Both the position numbers and the translations under genes were made by a program. This document shows, in pieces, positions 47,191 to 57,137 of a DNA stretch of 64,000 nt. The stretch is taken from contig NZ_JACHMX010000001.1 in assembly GCF_014205155.1 (NCBI RefSeq), forward strand, positions 7,192,001-7,256,000, given 5' to 3'. Source of the DNA: Amycolatopsis umgeniensis. Lineage in GTDB: Bacteria; Actinomycetota; Actinomycetes; Mycobacteriales; Pseudonocardiaceae. A model generated the notes under the pieces. It was not told the DNA's origin, did no database searches, and worked only from the letters and a program-made list of their open reading frames with translations. Position 1 is the first letter of the stretch. Each line of letters opens with the position of its first letter.

Positions 47191-47882
47191 CGCTTGACCT
47201 CGACCTTCTTGGCGACCCAGCCCAGCAGCAGGCCGAGGGGGAGGACCAGGATGACGAACCCGGCGGCGAACAGGAGGAAGACCAGCAGCAGCGAGTCGGA
47301 CTCGTTCTCCACCATCTCCGACATCAGCAGCGAAGCCTCCGCGACACCGATGATCGAGGCGACCGTGGTGTTCTTCAACAGGGCGATCATGACGTTGGTC
47401 AGCGGTGCGATCACCGACCGGAACGCCTGCGGCAGCACGATCAACGTCAGCACCTGGAAGAAGCCGAGACCCAGTGCGCGGGCCGCTTCGGCCTGGCCGA
47501 CCGGGACGGTGTTGATGCCCGACCGCAGCGATTCACAGACGAACGTGGCGGTGTAGGCGATGAAGCCGAGGATCGCGAGCCGGAAGAAGTTGTCCTCCAA
47601 CGACGTCGTCGAATCCTTCGAGGCCAGGTTGATCCCCAGCGTGGAGGACAATCCCAGCGACGTGAAGACGATGATCACCGTCAGCGGGGTGTTCCGGAAG
47701 ATGTTGACGTAGGCGGTGCCGAACGCCCGCATGATCGGAACGGGGCTCACCCGCATCCCCACCAGGATCGTCCCCCAGATCAGGGAACCGATGGCGGAGA
47801 AGAAGGTCAGCTTGATCGTCATCCAGAAGGCGCCGAGCAAGTCGTAATTGGGATTGTCGAGGAAATCGAACAAGGTGCTCAA
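47187..47882 (-). CDS. gluC: Glutamate ABC transporter permease GluC
   Basis: 231 residues, five membrane helices, EAA loop VPVGQAEAARALGLGFFQVLTLIVLPQAFR. It pairs with GluD to form the membrane pore. It follows gluB by 83 bp with no other feature and overlaps gluD by ATGA. Confidence 0.9.
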   Translation of the reverse strand: MSTLFDFLDNPNYDLLGAFWMTIKLTFFSAIGSLIWGTILVGMRVSPVPIMRAFGTAYVNIFRNTPLTVIIVFTSLGLSSTLGINLASKDSTTSLEDNFFRLAILGFIAYTATFVCESLRSGINTVPVGQAEAARALGLGFFQVLTLIVLPQAFRSVIAPLTNVMIALLKNTTVASIIGVAEASLLMSEMVENESDSLLLVFLLFAAGFVILVLPLGLLLGWVAKKVEVKR

Positions 47883-47965
47883 CCCAGCCTCGGTATGGGA
47901 ACGGTGCGCCGCGGTACACGGCGCACCGTTCGATTCCTTCAGTTCAGCGGCTCAGGGGAGCCTGT

Positions 47966-48823
47966 TCACGAGATGGCCGGGGGCTCCGGGATCTTGTAGC
48001 CCGACGGGCCGACGTTCTTCTCCAGAGCGGCCTTCCACGCGCCGTCCTGCTGCATCTTCTTGATCGCGTTGTTGATCGCGGTGACGCTCTCGGTGTCGTC
48101 CTTCTTCAGGCCGACGCCGTACTTCTCGTCGGTGAAGCCCTTGCCGACCAGCTTCAGCTTGCCGGGCTGCTGCGCGGCGTAGCCGGCGAGGATCACGTCA
48201 TCGGTGGTCATCGCGTCGACGGTCTTGTTGAGCAGCGAGGTGACGCAGTCGGTGTACTTGCCGACTTCCTGCAGCTGAACTTCCTTGGCGTACTTTTCCT
48301 TGACGTTCTGCGCCGGGGTGGAACCCTTGACCGAGCAGAGCTTCTTGTTGCCGGTCAGCGACTCCGGGCCGGTGATGTCGGTGTTCTCGGCCTGGACGAG
48401 CAGGTCCTGGTGCGCGATGAAGTACGGGCCCGCGAAGGAGACCTCGTTCTTGCGCTTGTCGGTGATCGAGTAGGTGGCGACGATGAAGTCGACCTCACCC
48501 TTCTTGATCAGGTCCTCGCGCTGCGCGGACTGCGCTTCCTTCCAGGTGATCCCCGACTCTTCGACGCCGAGCTCCTTGGCGATGTACTTCGCCACGTCGA
48601 CGTCGAACCCGGCGTAGGTGCCGTCGGCCTGCTTCTGGCCGAGGCCGGGCTGGTCGAACTTGATGCCGATGGTCAGCTTCTTGTCGTTCTTGGCCTTCGC
48701 CACCAGGTTCTTGGCGCCGCTGGAGCCGCTGCCGGCGTCGGACCCGCCGCCGCCACAGGCGGACAGGGCGAGACCGGCAGCCACGACGGCCGCGCTCATT
48801 CGCAGAACTCGGTTCAACCGCAT
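47966..48823 (-). CDS. gluB: Glutamate-binding lipoprotein GluB
   Basis: 285 residues. Signal peptide with lipobox LSAC (about 20-23), then a Gly/Ser linker and a family 3 solute-binding fold: LTIGIKFDQPGLGQKQADGTYAGFDVDVAKYIAKELG. It captures glutamate (or aspartate/glutamine) outside the membrane for GluCD. Confidence 0.92.
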   Translation of the reverse strand: MRLNRVLRMSAAVVAAGLALSACGGGGSDAGSGSSGAKNLVAKAKNDKKLTIGIKFDQPGLGQKQADGTYAGFDVDVAKYIAKELGVEESGITWKEAQSAQREDLIKKGEVDFIVATYSITDKRKNEVSFAGPYFIAHQDLLVQAENTDITGPESLTGNKKLCSVKGSTPAQNVKEKYAKEVQLQEVGKYTDCVTSLLNKTVDAMTTDDVILAGYAAQQPGKLKLVGKGFTDEKYGVGLKKDDTESVTAINNAIKKMQQDGAWKAALEKNVGPSGYKIPEPPAIS

Positions 48824-48878
48824 TGTTCTCAGTTTCCTTCCGAATCTTGTCCAGCCATACCGGCCGGCGGGGAAGTCC

Positions 48879-49631
48879 TCAGTGGGTCAGGATCTTGCCG
48901 AGGAAGTCCTTGGCGCGATCCGTCTTCGGCTTGGTGAAGAAGTCGTCCGGGGTGGAGTCCTCGACGATCTCGCCGTCGGACATGAACACCACCCGGTTCG
49001 CCGCACGCCGCGCGAACCCCATCTCGTGGGTGACGACCAGCATCGTCATCCCGTCCTTCGCGAGGGTGGTCATCACGTCGAGGACCTCCTGGACCATCTC
49101 CGGGTCCAGGGCCGAGGTCGGCTCGTCGAACAGCATCACCTTGGGGCGCATGGCGAGCGCGCGGGCGATCGCCACCCGCTGCTGCTGCCCGCCGGAAAGC
49201 TGCGCCGGGTACTTGTCGGCCTGGTTGGCGATGCCGACGCGTTCGAGCAGGTCCATCGCGGTCTTGCGGGCCTCGGCCGAGTTGACCTTGCGGACCTTCA
49301 TCGGCGCGAGCATGACGTTCTCGACGATCGTCTTGTGCGCGAACAGGTTGAACGACTGGAACACCATGCCGACGTCGGCCCGCAGCGCGGCCAGCGCCTT
49401 GCCCTCGGCGGGCAGCGGGACGCCGTCCACCGCGATCTCGCCGGAGTTGATGGGTTCGAGCCGGTTGATCGCCCGGCACAGTGTCGACTTGCCAGACCCG
49501 GACGGCCCGAGCACGACCACGACCTGCCCACGCGGCACCTCGAGGTTGATCTCCTTGAGCACGTGCAGGTCGCCGAAGTACTTGTTCACGGCGGCCGCCT
49601 TGATCATCGGCGCCGCCACCTCCGCGGTCAT
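48879..49631 (-). CDS. gluA: Glutamate ABC transporter ATPase GluA
   Basis: 250 residues. Walker [11 protein letters not shown]-loop [11 protein letters not shown], signature [15 protein letters not shown], Walker [15 protein letters not shown] and the switch His in VVTHEMGF. Polar amino-acid importer ATPase, first gene of gluABCD. Confidence 0.95.
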   Translation of the reverse strand: MTAEVAAPMIKAAAVNKYFGDLHVLKEINLEVPRGQVVVVLGPSGSGKSTLCRAINRLEPINSGEIAVDGVPLPAEGKALAALRADVGMVFQSFNLFAHKTIVENVMLAPMKVRKVNSAEARKTAMDLLERVGIANQADKYPAQLSGGQQQRVAIARALAMRPKVMLFDEPTSALDPEMVQEVLDVMTTLAKDGMTMLVVTHEMGFARRAANRVVFMSDGEIVEDSTPDDFFTKPKTDRAKDFLGKILTH

Positions 49632-49990
49632 CTGGCCTCCAGGAGCGTTCGTTTGCAGGGGACTGCGGGGTCAGGCACCACGCGATGGCGGAAACCTACT
49701 CCCGTCGGACCGCTTGTAAAGGCGGCTTGACCAATACTTAGGGTTTCAAGTCCGTATCGTTCCAAGCCACCGGACGGACCCGATCCACCTCCGTCCGGCG
49801 CTGATCAGCCTAGACAAGGCAGGGGTGTCCCGTAACCGGGGTCACACGACATCTGTGACGCATCGTGACCATACGGGCCGCTGACTAGGCCGGACGGCCC
49901 AGCGGTACGGGCAGCGCGAGAGGTGACTCACCCCATAGAGTCGTTCTTCAGTCGTCGCGGTGCGGGGACGGCGTGAAAGGGAAAACACGG
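49632..49990. promoter_or_regulatory. Divergent gluA-gluR regulatory region
   Basis: About 360 bp without a gene. It contains an inverted repeat GTCACA-N7-TGTGAC (49841-49859) and, on the plus strand, a possible -10 TAGAGT (49936) for gluR. In S. coelicolor GluR binds the gluR-gluA intergenic region, so the inverted repeat is a candidate site; this is not proven by the sequence. Confidence 0.55.
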
Positions 49991-50680
49991 GTGCGGGTAC
50001 TGCTGGTGGAGGACGACGACCGGGTCGCGGGTGCCTTGACGCCCGCCCTGACCCGGCGCGGCCTGACGATCAAACGCCTGGCCTCCGGCGCCGGCGTGCT
50101 CGATCTGGTGCACGAGGTCGACGTCGTGCTGCTCGACCTGGGGCTCCCCGACATCGACGGGATCGTCCTCTGCCGCCGGATCCGGGCGGTCAGCGACGTC
50201 GCGGTGATCGTCGTTTCGGCCCGGGGCGAGATCGACGACCGGATCCAGGGCCTGCGGTCCGGTGCCGACGACTATCTGGTGAAGCCCTACGACGTCGACG
50301 AGCTCGTCGCCCGCGTCGAGGCCGTGCGCCGTCGCCGTGGTGAACGCCCGGCCGCGCCCGAACCGGCGGCCGTCATCCGGGCGGGTGATGTCTCGGTCGA
50401 CATCGGGCGCCATGAGGTGCAGGTCGACGGCCGGCCGGTTTCGTTGTCCCGCAAGGAATTCCAGGTACTCGCGCTGGTGGTCACCGCTCGCGGCGCGGTC
50501 TGCGCGCGCGACCACGTACTGAGCGAGGTCTGGGGTCACCGGGGCCCGGCGGAGAGCCGCTCGCTCGACGTCCACGTCGCCACCCTGCGGACCAAACTGG
50601 GCAGGCCCGCGCTGATCGAGACCGTCCGCGGCGTCGGATACCGCCTCGGCGGCGCCTACGGCCCGGCCGAAAAGGGCTGA
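49991..50680 (+). CDS. gluR: OmpR-family response regulator GluR
   Basis: 229 residues from GTG 49991 (in-frame GTG 49973 also possible). Receiver domain: acidic pocket EDDD, phospho-Asp in LLDLGLPDIDG, conserved Lys in VKPYD. C-terminal winged helix: LSRKEFQVLALVVTARGAVCARDHVLSEVWG. It is divergent from gluABCD and precedes its kinase by 4 bp, as in S. coelicolor, where GluR activates gluABCD. Confidence 0.88.
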   Translation: MRVLLVEDDDRVAGALTPALTRRGLTIKRLASGAGVLDLVHEVDVVLLDLGLPDIDGIVLCRRIRAVSDVAVIVVSARGEIDDRIQGLRSGADDYLVKPYDVDELVARVEAVRRRRGERPAAPEPAAVIRAGDVSVDIGRHEVQVDGRPVSLSRKEFQVLALVVTARGAVCARDHVLSEVWGHRGPAESRSLDVHVATLRTKLGRPALIETVRGVGYRLGGAYGPAEKG

Positions 50681-50684
50681 CCGG

Positions 50685-52085
50685 GTGCGCGTCCGGCTCC
50701 AGGGGATCGTGCTGACGCTGGTCGCGGCCCTCGTGTTCGGCCTCGGCATCCCGCTCGCGCTCAGTGTGGCGGCCAGTGTGCAGCTCGACCTCTTCCTCGA
50801 CCGCCTCACCGACACCTCCCGGTTCGCGTCGCTGGCCCAGCGCCCGCTGGTGGAGAACCGGCCGGACCTGATCGAGGACGAACTCCGCCGCTACACCGAG
50901 GTCTACGGGGTCCCGGTGGCGCTCGCCGACCAGGACGGCGAGGCCGTGGCCGGCGGCCGTGGTGAAGCCACGAGGATCGACCTCAAGGACCCCGTCATCG
51001 CTTCGCATCTGCAGCAGGCGCTGGCGGGGCGGCGGTCCGAACCCGGCGCGCTGCTCATGCCGTGGGCCACCGAGCCGCTGGTGCTGGCCGAGCCGATCCT
51101 GATCGACGGCGAGGTGCGGGGCGCGGTGATCACCGTGTCTTCGACGGAGAAGGCGCGCGACGACCTGTTGTGGTGGTGGCTGCTCATCGCGGCGGGCGCG
51201 GTGCTGGCGTTCGGGCTCGCGCTGCTGGTCGCGGTGCCGGTGGTGCGCTGGATCCTGCGTCCGGTCCGGCGGCTCGACGACGCCACCGGCGCCCTGGTGG
51301 CCGCCGTGGTCAGCGGGCGCGACGTCGAACGGGTGGGGGAGTCGGGCGGTCCGCCGGAACTGCGTCAGCTCGAGCGGTCCTTCGACCGGATGGCCGCCAG
51401 CGTCGACGAGGCGCTGTCGGCGCAGCGCGCGTTCGTCGCCGATGCCTCCCACCAGCTGCGGAACCCGTTGACCGCGTTGAAGATCCGGCTCGGCAACCTC
51501 GACGGGCACGTCGACGACGACCTCGCCGCGGCCGACCTCGAAGCCGCCGTCGTCGACGCGCGACGGCTCAACCAGATCCTCGACGAGCTCCTTTCACTGG
51601 CCCGCGCCGAAGCCTCGGGCGGCGAACTGGTGCCTGTCGGCCTCGACGAGGTGGTGGGTGCCCGGGTCGCCGACTGGACCGTGGTCGGCGCGACGCGTGA
51701 CGTCACGCTGGTCTCTTCCGGGCTGGGCGACGGCCTGCGGGTGCTCACGCCCGCGCGCGGGCTCGAAGTGGTGCTCGACGCGCTGCTGGACAACGCGCTC
51801 AAGTTCACCGCGCCGGGGACCGAGGTGCGGGTCGCCGTCACCACCGCGGACGGGAAGGTGGACATCGCCGTCCGCGACCACGGGCCGGGCCTGCGCGACG
51901 AAGAACTGGAGCGCGCGGCGGACCGGTTCTGGCGGAGCACCGCGCATCAGAACGTGCCAGGATCCGGCCTCGGCCTGGCGATCGTCACCGAGATCATGGT
52001 CCGCTCGGACGGTTCGCTGCGGCTCGGCTCCCCGGAGGGCGGTGGCCTCGAAGTGACCGTGACGCTGCCTGTCGTCAGTCCTTGA
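50685..52085 (+). CDS. gluK: Sensor histidine kinase GluK
   Basis: 466 residues. Membrane helices at about 8-30 and 162-184 flank an extracellular sensor of about 130 residues; HAMP follows; phospho-accepting His256 in ASHQLRNPLTALK; ATPase motifs LLDNALKF, DHGPGL and GSGLGLAI. S. coelicolor GluK senses extracellular glutamate. It overlaps the convergent TAXI gene by 11 nt. Confidence 0.9.
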   Translation: MRVRLQGIVLTLVAALVFGLGIPLALSVAASVQLDLFLDRLTDTSRFASLAQRPLVENRPDLIEDELRRYTEVYGVPVALADQDGEAVAGGRGEATRIDLKDPVIASHLQQALAGRRSEPGALLMPWATEPLVLAEPILIDGEVRGAVITVSSTEKARDDLLWWWLLIAAGAVLAFGLALLVAVPVVRWILRPVRRLDDATGALVAAVVSGRDVERVGESGGPPELRQLERSFDRMAASVDEALSAQRAFVADASHQLRNPLTALKIRLGNLDGHVDDDLAAADLEAAVVDARRLNQILDELLSLARAEASGGELVPVGLDEVVGARVADWTVVGATRDVTLVSSGLGDGLRVLTPARGLEVVLDALLDNALKFTAPGTEVRVAVTTADGKVDIAVRDHGPGLRDEELERAADRFWRSTAHQNVPGSGLGLAIVTEIMVRSDGSLRLGSPEGGGLEVTVTLPVVSP

Positions 52086-53004
52086 GCGACCTGTAGTAGC
52101 GCAGCGCGCCCGGGTGCAGCGGCAGGGGAGAGGTCTCGATGGCGGGATGGACGTCGATCGACAGCGCCGCCCCCGCCGCCTTGCCCAGCTCGTCCCGCGC
52201 GTCGAAGAGCCCCCCGACCAGCGCTTCGGCGAGGTCGTCCGGCATGGAGGACGGCACCACCAGGAAGTTCGGCAGGACGAGCGTGGTCACCGGCTCCGGC
52301 AGGTTGTAGGCCGTGGCCGGGATGGTCGCCGTGCGGTACACCGGGCTGGTGGCCCGCAGGGCGTCCGCGAGGTCGGTGATGTCGAGCAACCGCAGGTCGA
52401 CCGTCCGCGCCCGCTCCGTGATCGAAGGCGTCGGCACGCCGCCGGACCAGATGACGGCGTCGATCTGCCGGCTCTCCAGTGCGGGCAGCGCTTCGTTGAG
52501 CCCGAGATTGCGCCGGTCGATCGCGCCCGTCAGGCCGGACGCCTTGAGCAACTGCTTCGACAGGTACTCGACGCCGGAGTCCGGCGAACCGATCGCGACC
52601 TTGCGCCCGCGCAACTGCGCGAACGACTTGATCGACGAGTCGGCCCGGACGACGACGTGCAGGTAGTCGTCGTGCACGCGGGCCAGCGCGGCCAGCCCGG
52701 CGGTGTTCTCGGTGGCGACGTCGGCGGCCACGAAAGCGACATCGGCCTTGCCCGCGCGCACCCTCGCGATGTTGTCCGGAGACCCTTCGGTCACCTGGAC
52801 CTCGGGGCGCTCGGCGTCCAGCTCCGCCGCCCAGGCGTCGGCCAGCCGCTCGGCGAGCTTGTCGTAGACGCCGCCGTTGAGCCCCGCCGCGATGCGCACC
52901 CGCGTACCCGACAGATCGGGTCCGCACCCGGCGACCAGGGCGCAGACCACGGCCAGCCCCGCCGTCAGCACACCCCGTCTCCTCATGAGGGTCGATCGTG
53001 CCAT
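52075..53004 (-). CDS. TAXI-family solute-binding lipoprotein without TRAP permease
   Basis: 309 residues. Signal peptide with lipobox VAGC, then a TAXI fold: [25 protein letters not shown] and [19 protein letters not shown] proteins normally feed TRAP transporters, but no dctQM is present here. Its place next to gluK suggests it presents a ligand, perhaps glutamate, to the kinase; this is inference from context. Confidence 0.88.
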   Translation of the reverse strand: MARSTLMRRRGVLTAGLAVVCALVAGCGPDLSGTRVRIAAGLNGGVYDKLAERLADAWAAELDAERPEVQVTEGSPDNIARVRAGKADVAFVAADVATENTAGLAALARVHDDYLHVVVRADSSIKSFAQLRGRKVAIGSPDSGVEYLSKQLLKASGLTGAIDRRNLGLNEALPALESRQIDAVIWSGGVPTPSITERARTVDLRLLDITDLADALRATSPVYRTATIPATAYNLPEPVTTLVLPNFLVVPSSMPDDLAEALVGGLFDARDELGKAAGAALSIDVHPAIETSPLPLHPGALRYYRSLKD

Positions 53005-53035
53005 GGAACCCCGCCCGCGTACCCTCGAAGGCGAG

Positions 53036-54517
53036 ATGAGCGCGCGTACTTACCAGATCCGCACCTTCGGCTGCCAGATGAACGTGCATGACTCCGAACG
53101 TCTTGCCGGGCAGCTCGAGGACGCCGGCTACGTTCCGGGTGACGGCGAGGCCACACCCGACCTGATCGTGTTCAACACCTGCGCGGTGCGGGAGAACGCG
53201 GACAACAAGCTGTACGGCACCTTGGGGCACATCCGGCCGCAGAAGACCGCGAAACCGGGTATGCAGATCGCCGTCGGCGGCTGCCTCGCGCAGAAGGACC
53301 GCGGCGAGATCGTCAACCGCGCGCCCTGGGTCGACGTCGTGTTCGGCACGCACAACATCGGCGCGTTGCCGACGCTGCTGGAGCGCGCGCGGCATAACGC
53401 CGAGGCCGAGGTCGAGATCCTCGAATCGCTCGAAACCTTCCCTTCGACGCTCCCGGCGAAACGCGATTCGGCGTACGCGGGCTGGGTGTCGATTTCGGTC
53501 GGCTGCAACAACACCTGCACCTTCTGCATCGTCCCGGCGCTGCGCGGCAAGGAACGCGACCGCCGCCCCGGCGAGATCCTGGCCGAGGTCGAGGCGCTCG
53601 TCGCCGAAGGCGTGCTCGAAGTGACCCTGCTGGGCCAGAACGTGAACTCCTACGGCGTCGAATTCGGCGACCGCCTCGCATTCGGGAAGCTCCTGCGCGC
53701 CTGCGGTTCGGTGGAGGGTCTCGAGCGCGTCCGGTTCACCTCACCGCATCCGGCGGCGTTCACCGAGGACGTCATCGACGCGATGGCCGAGACGCCGAAC
53801 GTGTGCCACCAGCTGCACATGCCGCTGCAGTCCGGCTCGGACAAGGTGCTGCGCGAGATGAAGCGGTCCTACCGGTCTGCGCGCTACCTCAAGATCCTCG
53901 ACCGCGTACGCGAGTCGATGCCCGACGCCGCGATCACCACCGACATCATCGTCGGCTTCCCCGGTGAGACCGAGGAAGACTTCCAGGCCACGCTCGACGT
54001 GGTCGCGCAGGCGCGGTTCTCCAGCGCGTTCACCTTCCAGTACTCGATCCGCGCGGGTACGCCCGCCGCCGAGATGGACGGGCAGCTGCCGAAGGAGGTC
54101 GTGCAGGAGCGCTACGAAAGGCTCGTGAAGCTGCAGAACGACATCTCCTGGGACGAGAACAAGAAGATCGTCGGACGGCGTGTCGAGCTGCTGGTCGCTT
54201 CCGGCGAAGGTCGCAAGGACACCGAGACGCGGCGCATGAGCGGCCGCGCCCGTGACGGCAGGCTCGTCCACTTCACGCCGACAGGCGCCCTGGTGGACCG
54301 CTCCGTGCGGCCGGGCGACGTCGTCGAGACCGTGGTGACCTACGGCGCTCCGCACCACCTCGTCGCCGACGGCGACCTGCTGTCGCACCGCCGCACCAAG
54401 GCGGGCGACAACTCCGAGGCCGGGCTCCGGCCGAAGACCAACGGCGTGACGCTGGGCCTGCCGGGCTTCGGTGCCCCGGCCGTCACGCCGGAACCGGTGA
54501 GCGGGTGTGCACTGTGA
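53036..54517 (+). CDS. miaB: tRNA-2-methylthio-N6-dimethylallyladenosine synthase MiaB
   Basis: 493 residues from ATG 53036. N-terminal MTTase domain with three cluster Cys ([24 protein letters not shown]); radical-SAM triad in [25 protein letters not shown]-terminal TRAM domain near 395-455. It adds the methylthio group to i6A37, which MiaA (57821) makes. The stop overlaps the next start (GTGA). Confidence 0.96.
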   Translation: MSARTYQIRTFGCQMNVHDSERLAGQLEDAGYVPGDGEATPDLIVFNTCAVRENADNKLYGTLGHIRPQKTAKPGMQIAVGGCLAQKDRGEIVNRAPWVDVVFGTHNIGALPTLLERARHNAEAEVEILESLETFPSTLPAKRDSAYAGWVSISVGCNNTCTFCIVPALRGKERDRRPGEILAEVEALVAEGVLEVTLLGQNVNSYGVEFGDRLAFGKLLRACGSVEGLERVRFTSPHPAAFTEDVIDAMAETPNVCHQLHMPLQSGSDKVLREMKRSYRSARYLKILDRVRESMPDAAITTDIIVGFPGETEEDFQATLDVVAQARFSSAFTFQYSIRAGTPAAEMDGQLPKEVVQERYERLVKLQNDISWDENKKIVGRRVELLVASGEGRKDTETRRMSGRARDGRLVHFTPTGALVDRSVRPGDVVETVVTYGAPHHLVADGDLLSHRRTKAGDNSEAGLRPKTNGVTLGLPGFGAPAVTPEPVSGCAL

Positions 54518-54975
54518 CTGAACCGAAGATCGACGAACTCGCCGCGGAGATCGACGAGGTCGGCCAGCGTGCGGCCAAGACGATCGAACTGGGCAGGCGC
54601 GGCTTCTCCATCGCCGTGCTGGCGTTCGTGCTGCTGATCGCCCAGCTGCTGCCGTGGGTCGGCGAACACGCGGGCTGGGAGGTGCTGCTCGGCAGGGGCG
54701 GCGGGATCCCGCAGCTGTTCGCCGCGACCTCCACCGGCATCGGCGTCTTCGCCTCCGCCGTGGCGCTGGTGACCCGGCGCTGGTGGCTGGCCTGGGTCTG
54801 CGCCGCGGGCGGCTGGTTCGCCTCCGTCGACGGAATGCTCGCGATCTGGTCCCAGCAGTCGTCGCACGCGACCGGCGCGGCCGGTGGCGGACCGGGCTTC
54901 GGGATGATCCTCGCCTGGTTCGCCACCGTCGCGCTGGCCATCTACTGGATGCGTGCGGCTTTCTCGCGCAGCTAA
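54514..54975 (+). CDS. Rv2732c-like membrane protein
   Basis: 153 residues from GTG 54514. A helical acidic N-terminus ([25 protein letters not shown]) precedes four hydrophobic segments. A membrane protein gene follows miaB in Mtb (Rv2732c) at the same position. Function unknown; coupling to miaB translation is conserved by the 4-nt overlap. Confidence 0.83.
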   Translation: MTEPKIDELAAEIDEVGQRAAKTIELGRRGFSIAVLAFVLLIAQLLPWVGEHAGWEVLLGRGGGIPQLFAATSTGIGVFASAVALVTRRWWLAWVCAAGGWFASVDGMLAIWSQQSSHATGAAGGGPGFGMILAWFATVALAIYWMRAAFSRS

Positions 54976-55427
54976 ACGACCACGACGCCGAAGACGCTCG
55001 ACGTGGCGCTGGCGTAGATCTCGGTTTCCGGGTGGAACACCCTCAGCGTGAGCGAGGCCTTGACGCTGAAGCTGAGACTCAGGACGAACTTGCCGTTGGG
55101 TTTGCAGGAACCGTTGCTCAGGTCGACCCAGACGCCCGCGACGAGTTTCTGGACGATGATGAGCTCCAGGGCGTCGGCCCCGTCTCCCTCGGCGATGACG
55201 TCGAGACGGCCCTTGAGCTTGGTCTCCTCGCCGACCTTGACCTTGCTCTTGTCGGCCTTCGCTTCGAGCTTGACCTTTTTCTTCTTGTGAACGCTCGTCT
55301 GCTCGGAAGAGGCCGGTGACGCCTGGGCCGCGACGGCCGTCGCCGCCGGGACGAGCCCGGCCAGGACGATTCCTGCCGCCAAGACGGCGAACGTCCCGGT
55401 GATCCGTGAAATCGGCGTGTGGTTCAT
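54972..55427 (-). CDS. Secreted protein with Lys-rich segment and Ig-like beta domain
   Basis: 151 residues. Sec signal peptide (about 1-34, ending AVAAQA), a Lys-rich stretch SVHKKKKVKLEAKADKSKVKVGEETKLKG, then a beta-rich domain of the kind used in bacterial Ig-like repeats. Two Cys are not evident. It converges on the Rv2732c-like gene with a 4-nt stop overlap and interrupts an otherwise Mtb-like order. Function unknown. Confidence 0.75.
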   Translation of the reverse strand: MNHTPISRITGTFAVLAAGIVLAGLVPAATAVAAQASPASSEQTSVHKKKKVKLEAKADKSKVKVGEETKLKGRLDVIAEGDGADALELIIVQKLVAGVWVDLSNGSCKPNGKFVLSLSFSVKASLTLRVFHPETEIYASATSSVFGVVVV

Positions 55428-55535
55428 GATCGAAGTCGACCACGGCTGAGCGCGGAGAGCGCCTGATTACGCACAAACGAGCGAGCCGTCGCTCCACAGT
55501 GGAGTGACCCGACAGCGGAGTGACCCAGCGCGGAG

Positions 55536-55582
55536 CTGAAGGCTCCCTTCACCGCATGGGATGCGGGGAAAGGAGCCTTCAG
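55536..55582. terminator. Hairpin (GTGAAGG family) at the end of the DUF349 gene
   Basis: CTGAAGGCTCC (55536-55546) and GGAGCCTTCAG (55572-55582), with an inner CCGCAT/ATGCGG pair. It lies 6 bp beyond the DUF349 stop on the minus strand. The rest of 55428-55588 has no gene. Confidence 0.7.
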
Positions 55583-55588
55583 CCGCTT

Positions 55589-56902
55589 CTAACGGTCCGC
55601 GATGGCCGCTTCCGCCGCCTCGAGCCACTCACGCCACTGCGCGGCCTGCTCGTCGGCCTTCTTCGCGCGCCGCTCGTCGCCCGCCGCACGGGCCTTCTCC
55701 GCCTGCGACTCGAACTGCTCGACCCGCTCGCGGAACTGCGCCGCCCTGGCCTGGGCCTCGGGGTCGGTCCGCCGCCACTTGCTGTCCTCGGCCGACTTGA
55801 TCGAGTCCTGCACGGCCTTCAGGCGGCCATCCAGTTCGCGGATGCGCTCGCGCGGGACCTTGCCGATCTCGTCCCACTGCTCCTGGATCTTGCGCAGGTG
55901 GTTCTTCGCCGCGTCGAGGTTCGAGGCCGGGTCGATCTTCTCGGCCTCGACGAGCAGCTCTTCCTTCTGCTGCGCGTTCGTCGCGAACTCGGCGTCCCGC
56001 TCGGAGAACACCGAGGAGCGGCGCGCGAAGAACTTGTCCTGCGCGGCGCGGAAGCGCTGCCAGAGCGCCTCGTCGCTGTCCTTGGGCGCGCGACCGGCGG
56101 CCTTCCACTCGGTCATCAGGTCCTTGTAGCGGCCCGCGGTGTCGCCCCAGTCGTCGGACTCCGACAGAGCCTCGGCCTCGGCGATCAGTTCTTCCTTGCG
56201 GTGCTTGGCGCCCGCGCGCTGCTTGTCCAGCTCGGCGAAATGCGAACCGCGGCGCCGGTTGAACGCCTCCCGGGCCTTGGAGAACCGCTTCCACAGCTCG
56301 TCGTCGGTCTTGCGGTCGACGCCCTTGACGGTCTTCCACTCGTCCAGGATCGAGCGCAGCCTGTCGCCCGCGGCCTTCCACTGGGTCGACTCGGCGGCGA
56401 GCTTCTCGGCTTCGTCGGCGAGAGCCTGCTTGCGGACGACGGCGGCCGCGCGGGCCTCTTCACGCTCCTGCTTGGCCGAGGCCAGCGCCTTCTCGGCGTG
56501 GGCGATGACCTGCTCGATCCGGCCGCCCAACGCGGCGATGTCGCCGACGACGGCGGCTTCGGCGAGGCCGTCGCGCAGCTGGGTCGCCGTCGCCAGCGCG
56601 TGCTTCGGGTCGCCCGCGCCGGACTCCAGCCGCGTCTCCAGCAGCTCGACCTCGGTGCGCAGGTCGTCGAAACGGCGCGCGTAGTGGAGCAGTCCCTCGT
56701 CCGGGCTCCCGGCCTGCCAGACACCGACCGCGCGTTCGCCGTCGGCCGTGGTGACGTAGACCGTTCCTTCTTCGTCGACCCTGCCCCAAGCGGACGGGCT
56801 GGGCTCGGCGGGCGGCACGGGGGGTGCGGCGTGCCCGCCACCGAGCGCGTGCGGCACCGGGTGCGGAGCCGGGGTACCGGTGGACGTGTTCTCCTGGGCC
56901 AT
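55589..56902 (-). CDS. DUF349-repeat protein (Rv2731-like)
   Basis: 437 residues from ATG 56902 (AAGGAGCC upstream). A Pro/Ala-rich N-terminus is followed by a long, highly charged coiled-coil-like helical region with four to five DUF349 repeats, each with W(K/R)xxG or WDE/WxxF signatures (TQWKAAGDRLRSILDEWKTV, DELWKRFSKAREAF). Rv2731 sits at the same place in Mtb. Function unknown. Confidence 0.87.
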   Translation of the reverse strand: MAQENTSTGTPAPHPVPHALGGGHAAPPVPPAEPSPSAWGRVDEEGTVYVTTADGERAVGVWQAGSPDEGLLHYARRFDDLRTEVELLETRLESGAGDPKHALATATQLRDGLAEAAVVGDIAALGGRIEQVIAHAEKALASAKQEREEARAAAVVRKQALADEAEKLAAESTQWKAAGDRLRSILDEWKTVKGVDRKTDDELWKRFSKAREAFNRRRGSHFAELDKQRAGAKHRKEELIAEAEALSESDDWGDTAGRYKDLMTEWKAAGRAPKDSDEALWQRFRAAQDKFFARRSSVFSERDAEFATNAQQKEELLVEAEKIDPASNLDAAKNHLRKIQEQWDEIGKVPRERIRELDGRLKAVQDSIKSAEDSKWRRTDPEAQARAAQFRERVEQFESQAEKARAAGDERRAKKADEQAAQWREWLEAAEAAIADR

Positions 56903-57123
56903 CGCAGGCTCCTTATCGCCTGTACGCCCGCTGGCGCGGGCGCCCCGCCTAGCGGCGGGGCCGGGTAATGCGTTGCCGTCTTGCTTCGGGGGTATCAACC
57001 CCTTGCGGCATTCAAGCAGCTCAGCGTCCACCGTGGAACCGGATGAACCACCCGAGGGCAGTGATCCTACTTCCGGAGGACCCTCCGTGTCGGTGGGTTG
57101 CGGGTCGCGCGGGGCGGGGAAGG
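56903..57123 (-). promoter_or_regulatory. Long GC-rich leader of the DUF349 gene
   Basis: No ORF is supported. The region contains strong hairpins, including CCCCGCC-TAG-CGGCGGGG (from 56943 on) and GCCCGCTGGCGCGGGC just upstream of the ribosome-binding site. The structure suggests a folded 5' untranslated region. Confidence 0.4.
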
Positions 57124-57129
57124 TAACGT
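57124..57129 (+). promoter_or_regulatory. -10-like TAACGT for the Rv2728c-like gene
   Basis: TAACGT ends 8 nt before GTG 57138, within the usual leaderless range. Confidence 0.45.
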
Positions 57130-57137
57130 CGGCGGCC

